Shown here: positions 23,803 through 31,578 of the stretch, in pieces
How positions within the stretch are numbered: the stretch's first letter is position 1
Layout: every line of letters starts with the position of its first letter
Source: CALBGR01 sp964499935
GTDB taxonomy: Bacteria; Patescibacteriota; Saccharimonadia; Saccharimonadales; UBA4665
Assembly (NCBI GenBank): GCA_964499935.1
Contig: CAZCMS010000004.1
Location: 1 to 53,197 of the forward strand
DNA: 53,197 nucleotides
Direction: 5' to 3'
Translations under genes and position numbers: made by a program
Notes under the pieces: model-generated
Seen by the model: only the letters and a program-made list of their open reading frames with translations
What the model was told of the DNA's origin: nothing
The model's database searches: none

Positions 23803-24944
23803 TACTTTTCCGGATGAAACAGGCGCTGAACCATAGCCATCAGATCGTTCGTCATGCGTTCGGCATGCGCTTCCAGACGCGAATTCAACGTCTCTTCCGT
23901 AACCAGATTGGCCGGGCGATCAGTCAAATCGTTGTAGCTCAGCATCACATCGCCAGTTTTGTTGTTGATGCTGGTAATGGGCGACACAACCGAAATGGTG
24001 CCATCATCGCGGATGGTCACGCCAGCGCCAGCCATCAGGGGCTTGATAACGGGCATTTCGTTCGTTTCTGCGTGGCCCACGAAGTCCATCAGGCTGCGCC
24101 CGCCGAACGGCTTGTAGCCCGGCTTCGTGCTGCCGTTGACGATCCCCATCGAAACACCGGACGTGATGCGCCCGGAAACCGTCCCGCAGTGGGTGTGTTC
24201 GCTCAGCAGGCCCAGAGCACGCGCCGCTTCCGCAGAGCTGATCGTGGGAGTACCCGCCGAAATCATCGGCATCGGTTCGATACCTTCTCCCAGGCCGCAA
24301 GCGGTTCTGGAAGTGGTACGCACGTAGCCAGACGTGACGATATCGCCGGTGATCACAGCCTGACGCAGAGGGCTGCGGTCAACATGGCCCACAGGGATCA
24401 CCTTCACGCCGTCGAATACGTACGGAAAGCCGTTGACGGTGAGCGTGTCGCCGGTTTGCAACGTCAGATTGACGTTTGCGCTGCCGGTCGGCGTCTGGTC
24501 GCAGGACTGATCGCCTTCGTCTTCAGCGCTGAGCGTTTCCGGGTAATCGAGTTCGAAGGCTTCCAGCTTCAGCAGCGATTCGCCGCAGGGTTCATTCACA
24601 TTCTGGTTGATCATGGTGTCTTCCTTTTCGGAAAATTCCGCATAAGAATCGAGAACAACGATAGGGGGTTTGTCCTGTACCGAATCGCCCAGGTGCTTCA
24701 GGTATTCGGAAAAACGCGTGCTCACGCCTTCAGCGTCCCATTCAGCAGGGATGGTCACATAGGCGCTGTTGTCTTCCAGCATTTGACGCACCATCATTTC
24801 GCTGATCGTGGATTTGCCGGATCGGCGTCCGTAGAGATAGCCGAACATCACCGTTTTGTTGTCCCGGAACGAGCCGCCCCGCGACTTGAAAAAGCGGTAG
24901 AAGTTTTGGGTTTCGGTCGCTTCGACCTTAAGCAAGTGATCCAT
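23802..24944 (-). CDS. P-loop/fibre-like chimeric protein
   Basis: 380 residues. The N-terminal ~110 residues look like part of an NTPase: MFGYLYGRRSGKSTISEMM, with a terminase-style P-loop GRRSGKST at 39-46, and PPIVVLDSY (~93-101) as a possible Walker B-like strand. From ~120 on the sequence resembles virion appendage proteins: short beta repeats, then GAGVTIRDDGTISVVSP and INNKTGDVMLSYNDLTDRP, a pattern common near the ends of tail fibres. An in-frame ATG at 24614 (Met111), at the junction, is preceded by AAGGA at good spacing, so a 270-residue form lacking the P-loop part may also be made. The upstream start at 24944 also has a good ribosome site and an octamer. Function uncertain. Confidence 0.55.
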   Translation of the reverse strand: MDHLLKVEATETQNFYRFFKSRGGSFRDNKTVMFGYLYGRRSGKSTISEMMVRQMLEDNSAYVTIPAEWDAEGVSTRFSEYLKHLGDSVQDKPPIVVLDSYAEFSEKEDTMINQNVNEPCGESLLKLEAFELDYPETLSAEDEGDQSCDQTPTGSANVNLTLQTGDTLTVNGFPYVFDGVKVIPVGHVDRSPLRQAVITGDIVTSGYVRTTSRTACGLGEGIEPMPMISAGTPTISSAEAARALGLLSEHTHCGTVSGRITSGVSMGIVNGSTKPGYKPFGGRSLMDFVGHAETNEMPVIKPLMAGAGVTIRDDGTISVVSPITSINNKTGDVMLSYNDLTDRPANLVTEETLNSRLEAHAERMTNDLMAMVQRLFHPEK

Positions 24945-24975
24945 CCTGTTTCCTTCAGTGGGTACGAGTCACCGA

Positions 24976-24983
24976 ATTAACAG
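24976..24983 (-). promoter_or_regulatory. phage-type promoter octamer CTGTTAAT
   Basis: Minus-strand CTGTTAAT ends 31 nt before the ATG at 24944, in the 60-bp gap after the Acb2-like gene. Promoter role inferred. Confidence 0.6.
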
Positions 24984-25004
24984 AACGGACCAAAAACGCA
25001 GGTT

Positions 25005-25403
25005 TTACGCGTTGTAGGTGCCTTCTACGCCGCGCTGAATGCGCTTGATGGTGCGTTGCTGCAACCAGTGCATCGCTTCTTCCAGATGCGTCAGCGCGCA
25101 GGCGTTTTCCTTGCACGCGAACGGGCCAGCCTGGAACGAACGCAGTCGGTCGATGGCGATAGCAATCAGCACTTCTTGCGTGACGCCGTTGACACCGTTT
25201 TCCGGAATGGTGCCGTTTTGGAACAGGACTGTGATCCGGGCTGCATCGCTGTCAGCGGGTGTGGCTGATGCATTCGTCCCCATGTTCATGCCGGTGATTT
25301 CATAGCGGTGATTGCCCCCACCGGAACCCGGTTCATCGGTCACAGCGATTTGCAGCGTGTCGGCTGCGGTAATGATGTGGTCGGTCACATAGCGTGCGGT
25401 CAT
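25005..25403 (-). CDS. Acb2/Tad1-hairpin-like protein (candidate anti-CBASS sponge)
   Basis: 132 residues. The layout recalls Acb2-type proteins, which bind cyclic oligonucleotides and so blunt CBASS (and some Thoeris) immunity. Features are TDEPGSGGGNHRYEI (22-36), a strand with ITVLFQNGTIPENGVNG (57-73), then helices VLIAIAIDRLRSFQAGPFAC (78-97), KENACALTHLEEAMHWLQQR (98-117) and the ending RIQRGVEGTYNA. I recall the blocks FQxGPFAC.EN, ALT.LEEA..WL..RT and RGVEGT as typical of that family, but could not run a search. It sits amid replication and repair genes; AAGGA is 6 nt before the ATG at 25403. The N-terminal ~40 residues are longer than in the shortest Acb2 proteins. Confidence 0.55.
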   Translation of the reverse strand: MTARYVTDHIITAADTLQIAVTDEPGSGGGNHRYEITGMNMGTNASATPADSDAARITVLFQNGTIPENGVNGVTQEVLIAIAIDRLRSFQAGPFACKENACALTHLEEAMHWLQQRTIKRIQRGVEGTYNA

Positions 25404-25420
25404 GGCGTTCCTTTTTTTGA

Positions 25421-25951
25421 TTAACGTTTGTTTCCACCGCGCATAACATCATCTTTGGTGCGGTACTTTGCCCCTCTGAATGCTAAACGCAGCGCTATTT
25501 CGTGCGCGATTTCTGGATCAATTTCGCGCACACTTGATGAACGAATTGCGCGCACGTTGTAGTGCCAATAATTCGAACATTCTTCCAACACAAAAACGCC
25601 CACCTTTTTACTGGTGGGCACTTCGTCTTTCAGCTTTTCCCAGGTGTCGCGCGTGAAGCAAAAATAGAACTGCGTGCAGCGTGACAGGTACGTTTTCCAC
25701 TTGTGGTCCGTCCTGAAGTCTTGCACGCCACTCTTGATTTCAACTATCGTTATGCGCTCGCCAGAGAAATCCATAGCGAGAACATCCGCACGACGACGGC
25801 CCCAGGTCTCTAAGCCGACTTCAAGGTTGACTGCTAGGCCCCGCTTCACCAGATGGCGCGCTACCGCTATCTTCATCCGTTCCACCCGTTCCCGGGTCGG
25901 TATCGGGTTCGTCGCAGTAGTCTTCTTCTTCGTCGTTTTCTTCGTCGCCAT
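25421..25951 (-). CDS. MmcB-like PD-(D/E)xK nuclease-family protein
   Basis: 176 residues from ATG 25951. The core GLETWGRRRADVLAMDFSGE (46-65) and ITIVEIKSGVQDFRTDHKWK (67-86), then YLSRCTQFYFCFTRD, match the MmcB family: GRRADV, then IVEIKSS..DFR.D.KW..Y...CD.FYF. MmcB proteins have a restriction-endonuclease-like fold and are linked to DNA repair. Candidate active-site residues are Asp56, Glu71 and Lys73. The N-terminus is Lys/Thr-rich (MATKKTTKKKTTATN). That part overlaps the acidic tail of the MazG-like gene in another frame; ATG 25876 (MKIAVARHLV) is an alternative with less overlap. The family call is from memory of its motif. Confidence 0.65.
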   Translation of the reverse strand: MATKKTTKKKTTATNPIPTRERVERMKIAVARHLVKRGLAVNLEVGLETWGRRRADVLAMDFSGERITIVEIKSGVQDFRTDHKWKTYLSRCTQFYFCFTRDTWEKLKDEVPTSKKVGVFVLEECSNYWHYNVRAIRSSSVREIDPEIAHEIALRLAFRGAKYRTKDDVMRGGNKR

Positions 25952-26300
25952 CTTGATCAACCGGGGCCATTTCTTGTTCTTTGCGTTTCCAATAGTGGGA
26001 CGATCCCGGTTCGACCGTCCCCCATATGGTTTCAGCAAGGTGCATGTGCTTTTCGACCTTTTCGCGCTTGTCTCTGGCAACCGCGTCCGTGTCGAAATCC
26101 TCATTGATTTGATAACCAGACTCTTCGAGCACCATTTCAAGCATGGTCATCAACTGCACCATTTCGGTCATGAGCCAGTCACCGTTAGGGCGACCCTCGA
26201 AATGGTTGTGAATTCCGAAACGCTGGCACTTGTGCGCTTCTTTTGTGACTTCGGTTGCCTCTTCGGCCAGCGTTGCCAGAAGGTGTTCGAGCCTGTTCAT
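25821..26300 (-). CDS. MazG-like nucleotide pyrophosphohydrolase
   Basis: 159 residues. The N-terminal ~65 residues fit the MazG-like pattern LLATLAEEATEVTKEAHKC, QRFGIHN, then MTEMVQLMTMLEMVLEE: an EExxEV acidic helix, a K..RFG element and a second acidic helix. Members hydrolyse (d)NTPs to monophosphates, or (p)ppGpp in some phages; the substrate is not predictable. The last ~50 residues are an acidic, low-complexity tail (GDEENDEEEDYCDEPDTDPG) that shares its DNA with the N-terminus of the MmcB-like gene. AGAGG precedes the ATG at 26300, 12 bp after the PhoH-like gene. Confidence 0.65.
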   Translation of the reverse strand: MNRLEHLLATLAEEATEVTKEAHKCQRFGIHNHFEGRPNGDWLMTEMVQLMTMLEMVLEESGYQINEDFDTDAVARDKREKVEKHMHLAETIWGTVEPGSSHYWKRKEQEMAPVDQDGDEENDEEEDYCDEPDTDPGTGGTDEDSGSAPSGEAGPSSQP

Positions 26301-26312
26301 CTGCTGCCTCTT

Positions 26313-27155
26313 CTATTTTCGGTGTGCGTTGTACTTTTCAGCGTGTTGCTCCACAGCCGTGATCCACGAACGCACGAATCCCGAACGCACGATATCGTTT
26401 CGGGTGAACTCCACAACGGAAAAATTCCTGATATCCTTCACGATTTCCCGGAAGATTCCCAGACCAGAAGCTTCACGCTTGCCGTCGAAGTCACACTGAT
26501 TCGTGTCACCGGTAATGATGATGCGTGAGTTGTTGCCCACACGCGTCAGCACCGTGCTCAGTTCGTGGAACGTCAGGTTCTGCGCTTCATCAAGAATGAT
26601 GACGGCGTTGTCCAGCGTGACGCCGCGCAAAAACGACGTGCTCAGGAAGCTGATCTTGCCAGCCTCTTTCATGTCTTCGTAGGTGGCCTTGCGACGGAAC
26701 AGCCACGAAAACGCGTCGTGATAAGGCTGTTCGTAGGCAGCGAGCTTTTCATCGAGCGTGCCGGGCAAAAACCCCAGATCGCGCGTTTGCACGGCGCTGC
26801 GCACGATCACGATGTGATCGCACTCTTCGTCGCGACGGAATACCACGGAAGACGCACAGTAGGCACTCAGCAAGGTCTTGCCGGTGCCAGCGGTCCCCAA
26901 CATGGCGAGATTGTCGCCGTTGACCCAAGATTCGATGCATTCCGCCTGATTCGAATTGGCGGCGCGCAACGTCTGCATATCCAGATGGCTCCAAGTCTTT
27001 TTCTTGGGGCCTTCTTTTCGGGCTTGCTGGTCACTTTCCATGACTTCTAGCTCCTGTTCTTGCTGAAGATCGACACGCTTGTTTTTCTTGTGCTTCTTGC
27101 CGTCTTTGATCTTGCCCTTGCCTTGCTTCTTGGGTGCGGGAACCTTGTTCGCCAT
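26313..27155 (-). CDS. phoH: PhoH-like ATPase
   Basis: 280 residues. After a Lys-rich N-terminus (1-55), the PhoH core is clear: Walker A MLGTAGTGKTLLSAYC (85-100), IVRSAVQTRDLGFLPGTLDE with the typical R.......LGFLPG, Walker B VIILDEAQNLT (~180-190) and IITGDTNQCDF (~208-218). PhoH proteins are frequent in phages; RNA-linked helicase or nuclease partner functions are suspected but the role in infection is not settled. GGAG precedes the ATG at 27155. It follows the clamp loader gene by 2 bp. Confidence 0.85.
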   Translation of the reverse strand: MANKVPAPKKQGKGKIKDGKKHKKNKRVDLQQEQELEVMESDQQARKEGPKKKTWSHLDMQTLRAANSNQAECIESWVNGDNLAMLGTAGTGKTLLSAYCASSVVFRRDEECDHIVIVRSAVQTRDLGFLPGTLDEKLAAYEQPYHDAFSWLFRRKATYEDMKEAGKISFLSTSFLRGVTLDNAVIILDEAQNLTFHELSTVLTRVGNNSRIIITGDTNQCDFDGKREASGLGIFREIVKDIRNFSVVEFTRNDIVRSGFVRSWITAVEQHAEKYNAHRK

Positions 27156-27157
27156 CG

Positions 27158-28264
27158 TTACTTCTCCAACTGCTGCACGAGTTCGAAAAGGCGCGCGGCT
27201 GCCACTTCTTGGAAAGTGGCACCTTGGGCGATCACTTCGGATTTAAGCTGCGTCAATGACGCGTTGACGGTGACGAGTGTTCCGAGGCTGATCTTTTTGC
27301 CCTTGGTTGCTGCGGCCAAGGATTTGTTCAGCGGTGCCCATTGACGAGAATTGAGCCACGCATGCGGTTTGCCTCCAAGCGCTTGCCGATACAGCAAGTA
27401 GCTATTGCCAAACAACAGTTTTTGAACCATCGGATAGGCGTCTTTCACATCAAGTAAAGCAACCAGAACTTTGTCGAAATCGCCCTGGTAGATACCCATT
27501 AAAATCGCCTGTGCGATATCATCGTCAGCAGTGACGGACCCGGATAGGACGCCCGAAATCATGTCAGGCGTGAACTTCTTCGGCTTCTTGTCCAGGCCGT
27601 GCGCATACTGGTCTACCGACTGCATCAGATCGGCCAGCACGCGCATTTGACGCCCACATGCACCCACGACCAGTTCAATCGCTTCGTCGGTCATGTACGT
27701 CATTTCTTCGCCCTTGGCGATGCGCTTCGCGAACTTGGTCAGCGCGGCATCGTCAGGCTCTTTCAGCATGAATTGATTCAGACGGCCAAGCATGGCGCGC
27801 CCGTCTTGCGACTTCTGGAACGCTTCCGGTTCCATCGAGCACACAACCCAAATCATCTGAGACGATTTCGGGTTTTCCAATGGCTTCAGGATCGCTTGTG
27901 CGGCCTGCTTGTTGGTCATCAGCATTTGCGCTTCATCGATCACGATGACGCGGTATTTCATTTCGGTTTTGTAGCGCGAAAGGCGTTCGAGTTCGCGCAT
28001 ATCATCAATGCCTTTTTGCGAACCGGCGTTGATTTCCAGATACGCAGGGCCGAGCGCTTGATACGACTTGACGCCGTTCACCGAAGCTGCGAACGCGCGA
28101 GCGAGCGTGGTCTTACCGACAGACGTAGAGCCGAACAAACCCAAAGCGTTCCGGATTTTTCCGGAATTGATCATGCCTTGCAGGCGCGTAACTGCCTGAT
28201 CGTGGCCGATCACCCGCGCCAGAGTTTTCGGGCGGTACTGTTCTGCGAAAGATGAGCTAGACAT
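27158..28264 (-). CDS. clamp loader ATPase, gp44/RFC-like
   Basis: 368 residues. AAA+ ATPase that opens the sliding clamp onto primed DNA. The start SFAEQYRPKTLARVIGHDQA is the classic RFC-box beginning (YRP.....iG...). Walker A is LFGSTSVGKTTLA (43-55), Walker B VIVIDEAQML (107-116). A sensor-1-like strand follows (MIWVVCSMEPEAF), then LGRLNQF where an SRC-type motif would be. The C-terminal ~130 residues are helical. The start at 28264 (MSSSSF) is chosen over 28297 because the latter lies within the promoter spacer. An octamer lies 35 nt upstream. A separate gp62-type small subunit is not obvious. Confidence 0.85.
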   Translation of the reverse strand: MSSSSFAEQYRPKTLARVIGHDQAVTRLQGMINSGKIRNALGLFGSTSVGKTTLARAFAASVNGVKSYQALGPAYLEINAGSQKGIDDMRELERLSRYKTEMKYRVIVIDEAQMLMTNKQAAQAILKPLENPKSSQMIWVVCSMEPEAFQKSQDGRAMLGRLNQFMLKEPDDAALTKFAKRIAKGEEMTYMTDEAIELVVGACGRQMRVLADLMQSVDQYAHGLDKKPKKFTPDMISGVLSGSVTADDDIAQAILMGIYQGDFDKVLVALLDVKDAYPMVQKLLFGNSYLLYRQALGGKPHAWLNSRQWAPLNKSLAAATKGKKISLGTLVTVNASLTQLKSEVIAQGATFQEVAAARLFELVQQLEK

Positions 28265-28299
28265 GTGTTTTTGCGTGTGTTCGTTTACGGGACACATGC

Positions 28300-28307
28300 A
28301 TTAACAA
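28300..28307 (-). promoter_or_regulatory. phage-type promoter octamer variant TTGTTAAT before the clamp loader
   Basis: Minus-strand TTGTTAATG ends 35 nt before the ATG at 28264 and directly follows a strong terminator. Promoter role inferred. Confidence 0.55.
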
Positions 28308-28350
28308 GAAAACGGCCCTATCACAGCGAACCGAAATAGGGCCGTTTTTC
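28305..28350. terminator. bidirectional rho-independent terminator
   Basis: AACGGCCCTAT (28311-28321) and ATAGGGCCGTT (28336-28346) form a perfect 11-bp stem around a 14-nt loop. There is a T run after it on the plus strand and TTTTCTT on the minus strand. On the minus strand it ends the tail-structural unit 3 nt after the stop at 28354. Confidence 0.85.
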
Positions 28351-28353
28351 ACG

Positions 28354-28881
28354 TCAGTTGAAGCATCCGGACTCTTGCATCAATTCCACAATGTCCGGCA
28401 GTTCTTCCACGGTCGTAGCCGCGTCAATGCGATTGCGCACGCGTGCGAGTGCGGCAACCCGTTTCGCAACGCGGGTGTCACGAGCGTGAATCTTCGCTTC
28501 GATCTTGCGCACCAATGCTTCCACACTTTCTTCATCCTGCGAAAGCGCTTCAAGAAACGGACCTACCGCGCCGGTGTCACGGTAGATGCGCACTTCTTCA
28601 CGCTGCATCGGCCAGCTTTTGCGCTCTTGTCGCGAATACGAACTGCCGTCGCGCTGGAAGCTGGCGTAAGCGGCTTCTTGGACAGAAGCTTTCGCCTCTG
28701 CCAACGACATGTTCGAAATGTCACGCACAACGTGCCACAGCTTGAATTGCGGGTCCATGTAGGCTTTCCAGCCCTCCGCGAGACCCGGCTTTTCCGCAGA
28801 CGCGTGACGCGGGCAAGCATCGGCGGTGACTTCTCCCGTGTAATAAAGCGTCTTCGGATCGTAGGCATAAAAAGTAGGCAT
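28354..28881 (-). CDS. tail fibre assembly-like protein
   Basis: 175 residues. It starts MPTFYAYDPKTLYYTGEVTA, resembling the beta-sandwich start of tail fibre chaperones (F.YD..T..Y.G...), followed by PGLAEGWKAYMDPQ. A later block (SYSRQERKSWPMQREEVRIYR, then VGPFLEALSQDEES) resembles the W..Q..EA......TPFL pattern of DUF4376-type fibre-assembly proteins. It lies directly downstream of the fibre gene, the usual place for such chaperones. AAGGA precedes the ATG. It is last in the tail block, just before a bidirectional terminator. Confidence 0.55.
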   Translation of the reverse strand: MPTFYAYDPKTLYYTGEVTADACPRHASAEKPGLAEGWKAYMDPQFKLWHVVRDISNMSLAEAKASVQEAAYASFQRDGSSYSRQERKSWPMQREEVRIYRDTGAVGPFLEALSQDEESVEALVRKIEAKIHARDTRVAKRVAALARVRNRIDAATTVEELPDIVELMQESGCFN

Positions 28882-28891
28882 GATTCTATCC

Positions 28892-30484
28892 TTATTGCTG
28901 CGTGCCGTAGGCGATGATGTGTGCGGTCAGCGGCTGACGAGTGCCGCCCGTATCGCCGGTGTACTGGTTGCCGATGGTCACGGCTGCGTTCGAATAGCCG
29001 GTAATGCGCAGCGTGCTTTCGAAAATGCCCGGAAAACCGCCTTGCGTTCCCAGCGAAATCGCCGTGATCGATGCGAAGGCTTGCGGGAAAGTGAATACGG
29101 CTTGCGCACCACCTGCCACCGCAAGTTGTCCCGCCTGAAGGAACGGCGCTGCGGGCTGACCCGGTGCCACCTTGCCGGGAATGGTGAACGGAAACCAGTT
29201 CGTCCAGACGCCCGCATTCGGGTTCCAACTGCGCCAGTAGATGGGCAAACCGCCAACACCGAACGCGTCACCGAACTGGCCGGAACCCGCAGGGTGGTAG
29301 AACTGGTTGATGTTGCGGTATGCCACGCCACCTTGACCCACATAGTCCCCGAAACTTTGGATCACGATGTGGCCCGGCCAATCCACTCCGGGGACCATGC
29401 CAACCGGCATATCGTTCTGCGCGATAGCGTAGACACCAGACGCCAGCACACCGGGGTCAGCCGGGGTCAAATTCAGGTTGGTGCCTGCGCCGATTTGACG
29501 GCCAGAACCGGGCACGCCGTGCAGCAAACCGTATGTTTCGAACAAACCCGCCGAAGGCAGTGCAATGCCACTGCCAGGGCGCACGATACCGGGCGTTGTC
29601 GTCGTTGCGAGCGGAATTTGCAGCGGAAACGAGTTCGAAAGGTAAACACGAACTGCTGACCCTACTTGCGGAATATCCGGCAGCGCCGCAGGGTTCAAGT
29701 TGAAGCGGTAGTTTGCACCTGCCACAACAAAATTCGTCGCAGAACGGAACAGACCCGACGAGAATTCAACCACATATTTTCGATTGGTACTCGTCAGGTC
29801 AGTAGCTTGAAAAATGGATGCCGGAACATCCACGCTAGTCGTGGTGGCGTTCGCAACGGTTGTGGTCTTGAAAGGCTGATACGTGGTGCCCACGGTCCAA
29901 CGATTGTCATCTGCGCGATGCAGCAACGACGTGTTTCCGGCAGGGTCTTTTTCGCGCACCAGCGTCAAAGGCAGCGCCGGATTCAGGCCCAAAACAGGCG
30001 GCACAACGTCGGACCACAGGTCCACGCTAATCAGCGTGGGGTCGATCAACGAATTGATCTGAAAAACGGCGGTGGACTGTTCCAGACGCAACAGGGCGTG
30101 GAAAACTTCCGACGAACCCACGTTCGTTTCGAGCGAACTGTATTTCGTCTGCGGTTCATCGAATACGGCGTGCGCGAACAACGTGCGACCCAACGGGCCT
30201 TCGTTGTAGATCGCCACTTCGCCGTAATCAAACGGGCCAGCGTCAGGCGGAATCGTGAGCACGATATCCACGCCGCCACCTTGCAGCGTTTGATACGTGG
30301 TGGGCGTTTCCGGACCGAACAGCAGGTTGCCGTAAAGGCCGGTATCCGTGCGTTGTGCAGGCTGACCAAACGCCGAACCAACTTCGAATTCCGTGATGTT
30401 GATCACCACGCGATTCGGATAGTTGGGATCGGGGAACGTGTTGGCAAGGCCCACATCGCTAACGACAAAGACGGGGGACGGCAT
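28892..30484 (-). CDS. tail fibre protein
   Basis: 530 residues. The N-terminal ~150 residues (VVINITEFEVGSAFGQP, FDYGEVAIYNEGPLGRTLFA) resemble the baseplate-attachment part of fibres. Then come ATTTTPGIVRPGSGIALPSA, a linker often seen before the distal shaft, and a C-terminal part with aromatic repeats (LPIYWRSWNPNAGVWTNWFP) and a beta-rich tip (STLRITGYSNAAVTIGNQYT). It is likely to bind the host surface. Assembly-like and second appendage genes flank it. AAGGAG precedes the ATG at 30484. There is no catalytic motif. Confidence 0.75.
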   Translation of the reverse strand: MPSPVFVVSDVGLANTFPDPNYPNRVVINITEFEVGSAFGQPAQRTDTGLYGNLLFGPETPTTYQTLQGGGVDIVLTIPPDAGPFDYGEVAIYNEGPLGRTLFAHAVFDEPQTKYSSLETNVGSSEVFHALLRLEQSTAVFQINSLIDPTLISVDLWSDVVPPVLGLNPALPLTLVREKDPAGNTSLLHRADDNRWTVGTTYQPFKTTTVANATTTSVDVPASIFQATDLTSTNRKYVVEFSSGLFRSATNFVVAGANYRFNLNPAALPDIPQVGSAVRVYLSNSFPLQIPLATTTTPGIVRPGSGIALPSAGLFETYGLLHGVPGSGRQIGAGTNLNLTPADPGVLASGVYAIAQNDMPVGMVPGVDWPGHIVIQSFGDYVGQGGVAYRNINQFYHPAGSGQFGDAFGVGGLPIYWRSWNPNAGVWTNWFPFTIPGKVAPGQPAAPFLQAGQLAVAGGAQAVFTFPQAFASITAISLGTQGGFPGIFESTLRITGYSNAAVTIGNQYTGDTGGTRQPLTAHIIAYGTQQ

Positions 30485-30496
30485 AGTGATTGCTCC

Positions 30497-31567
30497 TTAC
30501 AGGCCCACACGCGGGCAAATGACGTTGACGGGCACAGCGCCGTTTTTGCGGATGCCTGTGATGTACTGACGCAGACCGAAATTTGCGTCATTCAGAATCG
30601 GGAACGTTCCCAGGTTGCTCGTTGCGCCGATCTGCTGCTGGGGCGTGTCTGTCCAGTGCAGCGTCAGAAGGCCCGAACCGTTCGAACTGTTCAACGCGGT
30701 CGGATTGAGCGGGGGCATGTTCGCGATGTTGGACGTACCGGGAACGTCCGAGTAAAAGTGAACGAAGCGCGGGCGCGTTGCGAGCACAGTAGCGTCCACG
30801 CCGCCTTCTACCTTCGCTCCGTTCACCAGAAACTGCGAAGCGAACTGCGCGAGCGTGATTTGCGAACGGCTCAGGATGCCGACGATGCCGGAAAAGCCCT
30901 GCGTGTCTGTCGCATTCACCACCGCGCCTTCAAGCACAAGGCTGCCGCTGCCGTAAGGCGGCGCGTAGTAGAAATCCATGACTCCGTAAGCGCCCGGATC
31001 AGGCAGCGTGCCGGGCACAGCGGGCAGATTGACTTGTGCGCCCAGAACGATCAGAACAGGTGTGCGAAGGCTGGCGATACGGTTCTGGCCGTTCGTGATC
31101 AGGTTCGCGGGGGCCACAATCGGACGCACCAGATTCAACATCGTTGCGTTCGGTGCGTTGTTCACGTTGACGCTGTTGAAATCGCCATACGTTGCATCGC
31201 CGTACCACGTCAACACCACATCGCACGGCAGCACGTGATGCTGTGCCATCGCAAACGTTTGGCCCGATTGCAGGGCAACGTAAATGCGCTGCCCTGCGCG
31301 TGCCACGGTTGCCAGTTGGGTAAGCGCATAATCGAGCGTTTTGTACGGCGTGGCCTTGTCACCGGCTGTCGTCACGTCGTTGCCGGTGCTGTTGATGTAG
31401 ATGGCGGTGCGATCCGGAACGATGCCAGCGTACAGACCATCCGTGCGCGCAACCAGAGTGTTGCCCGTCTTGGTGCTGACCGGCAGCACCGCAGGCGCGA
31501 CGAAATCACCTGTCACCATAGGCGAATGCGCGTTGTTCTGGTACACAAGGGGTGTTTGAAATGCCAT
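30497..31567 (-). CDS. tail appendage protein (fibre or spike, beta-helix-like)
   Basis: 356 residues. The N-terminal ~60 residues are an attachment-like segment. Then YINSTGNDVTTAGDKATPYK and TLDYALTQLATVARAGQRIYV match the start of many right-handed beta-helix or appendage domains (S..G.D...G....P..T...A). The rest is repetitive, Gly/Asn/Val-rich and strand-forming (VNLPAVPGTLPDPGAYGVM). No lyase or hydrolase active site is recognisable. The start at 31567 has GGAG upstream; the frame extends to 31621 without one. It lies between the fibre gene and a baseplate gene. Confidence 0.65.
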   Translation of the reverse strand: MAFQTPLVYQNNAHSPMVTGDFVAPAVLPVSTKTGNTLVARTDGLYAGIVPDRTAIYINSTGNDVTTAGDKATPYKTLDYALTQLATVARAGQRIYVALQSGQTFAMAQHHVLPCDVVLTWYGDATYGDFNSVNVNNAPNATMLNLVRPIVAPANLITNGQNRIASLRTPVLIVLGAQVNLPAVPGTLPDPGAYGVMDFYYAPPYGSGSLVLEGAVVNATDTQGFSGIVGILSRSQITLAQFASQFLVNGAKVEGGVDATVLATRPRFVHFYSDVPGTSNIANMPPLNPTALNSSNGSGLLTLHWTDTPQQQIGATSNLGTFPILNDANFGLRQYITGIRKNGAVPVNVICPRVGL

Positions 31568-31578
31568 GTTTTTCTCCG

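Noticed and set aside
23802..24944. Large terminase subunit, suggested by GRRSGKST
   Set aside because: The protein is too short, has no nuclease domain and its C-terminal two thirds look like a virion appendage.
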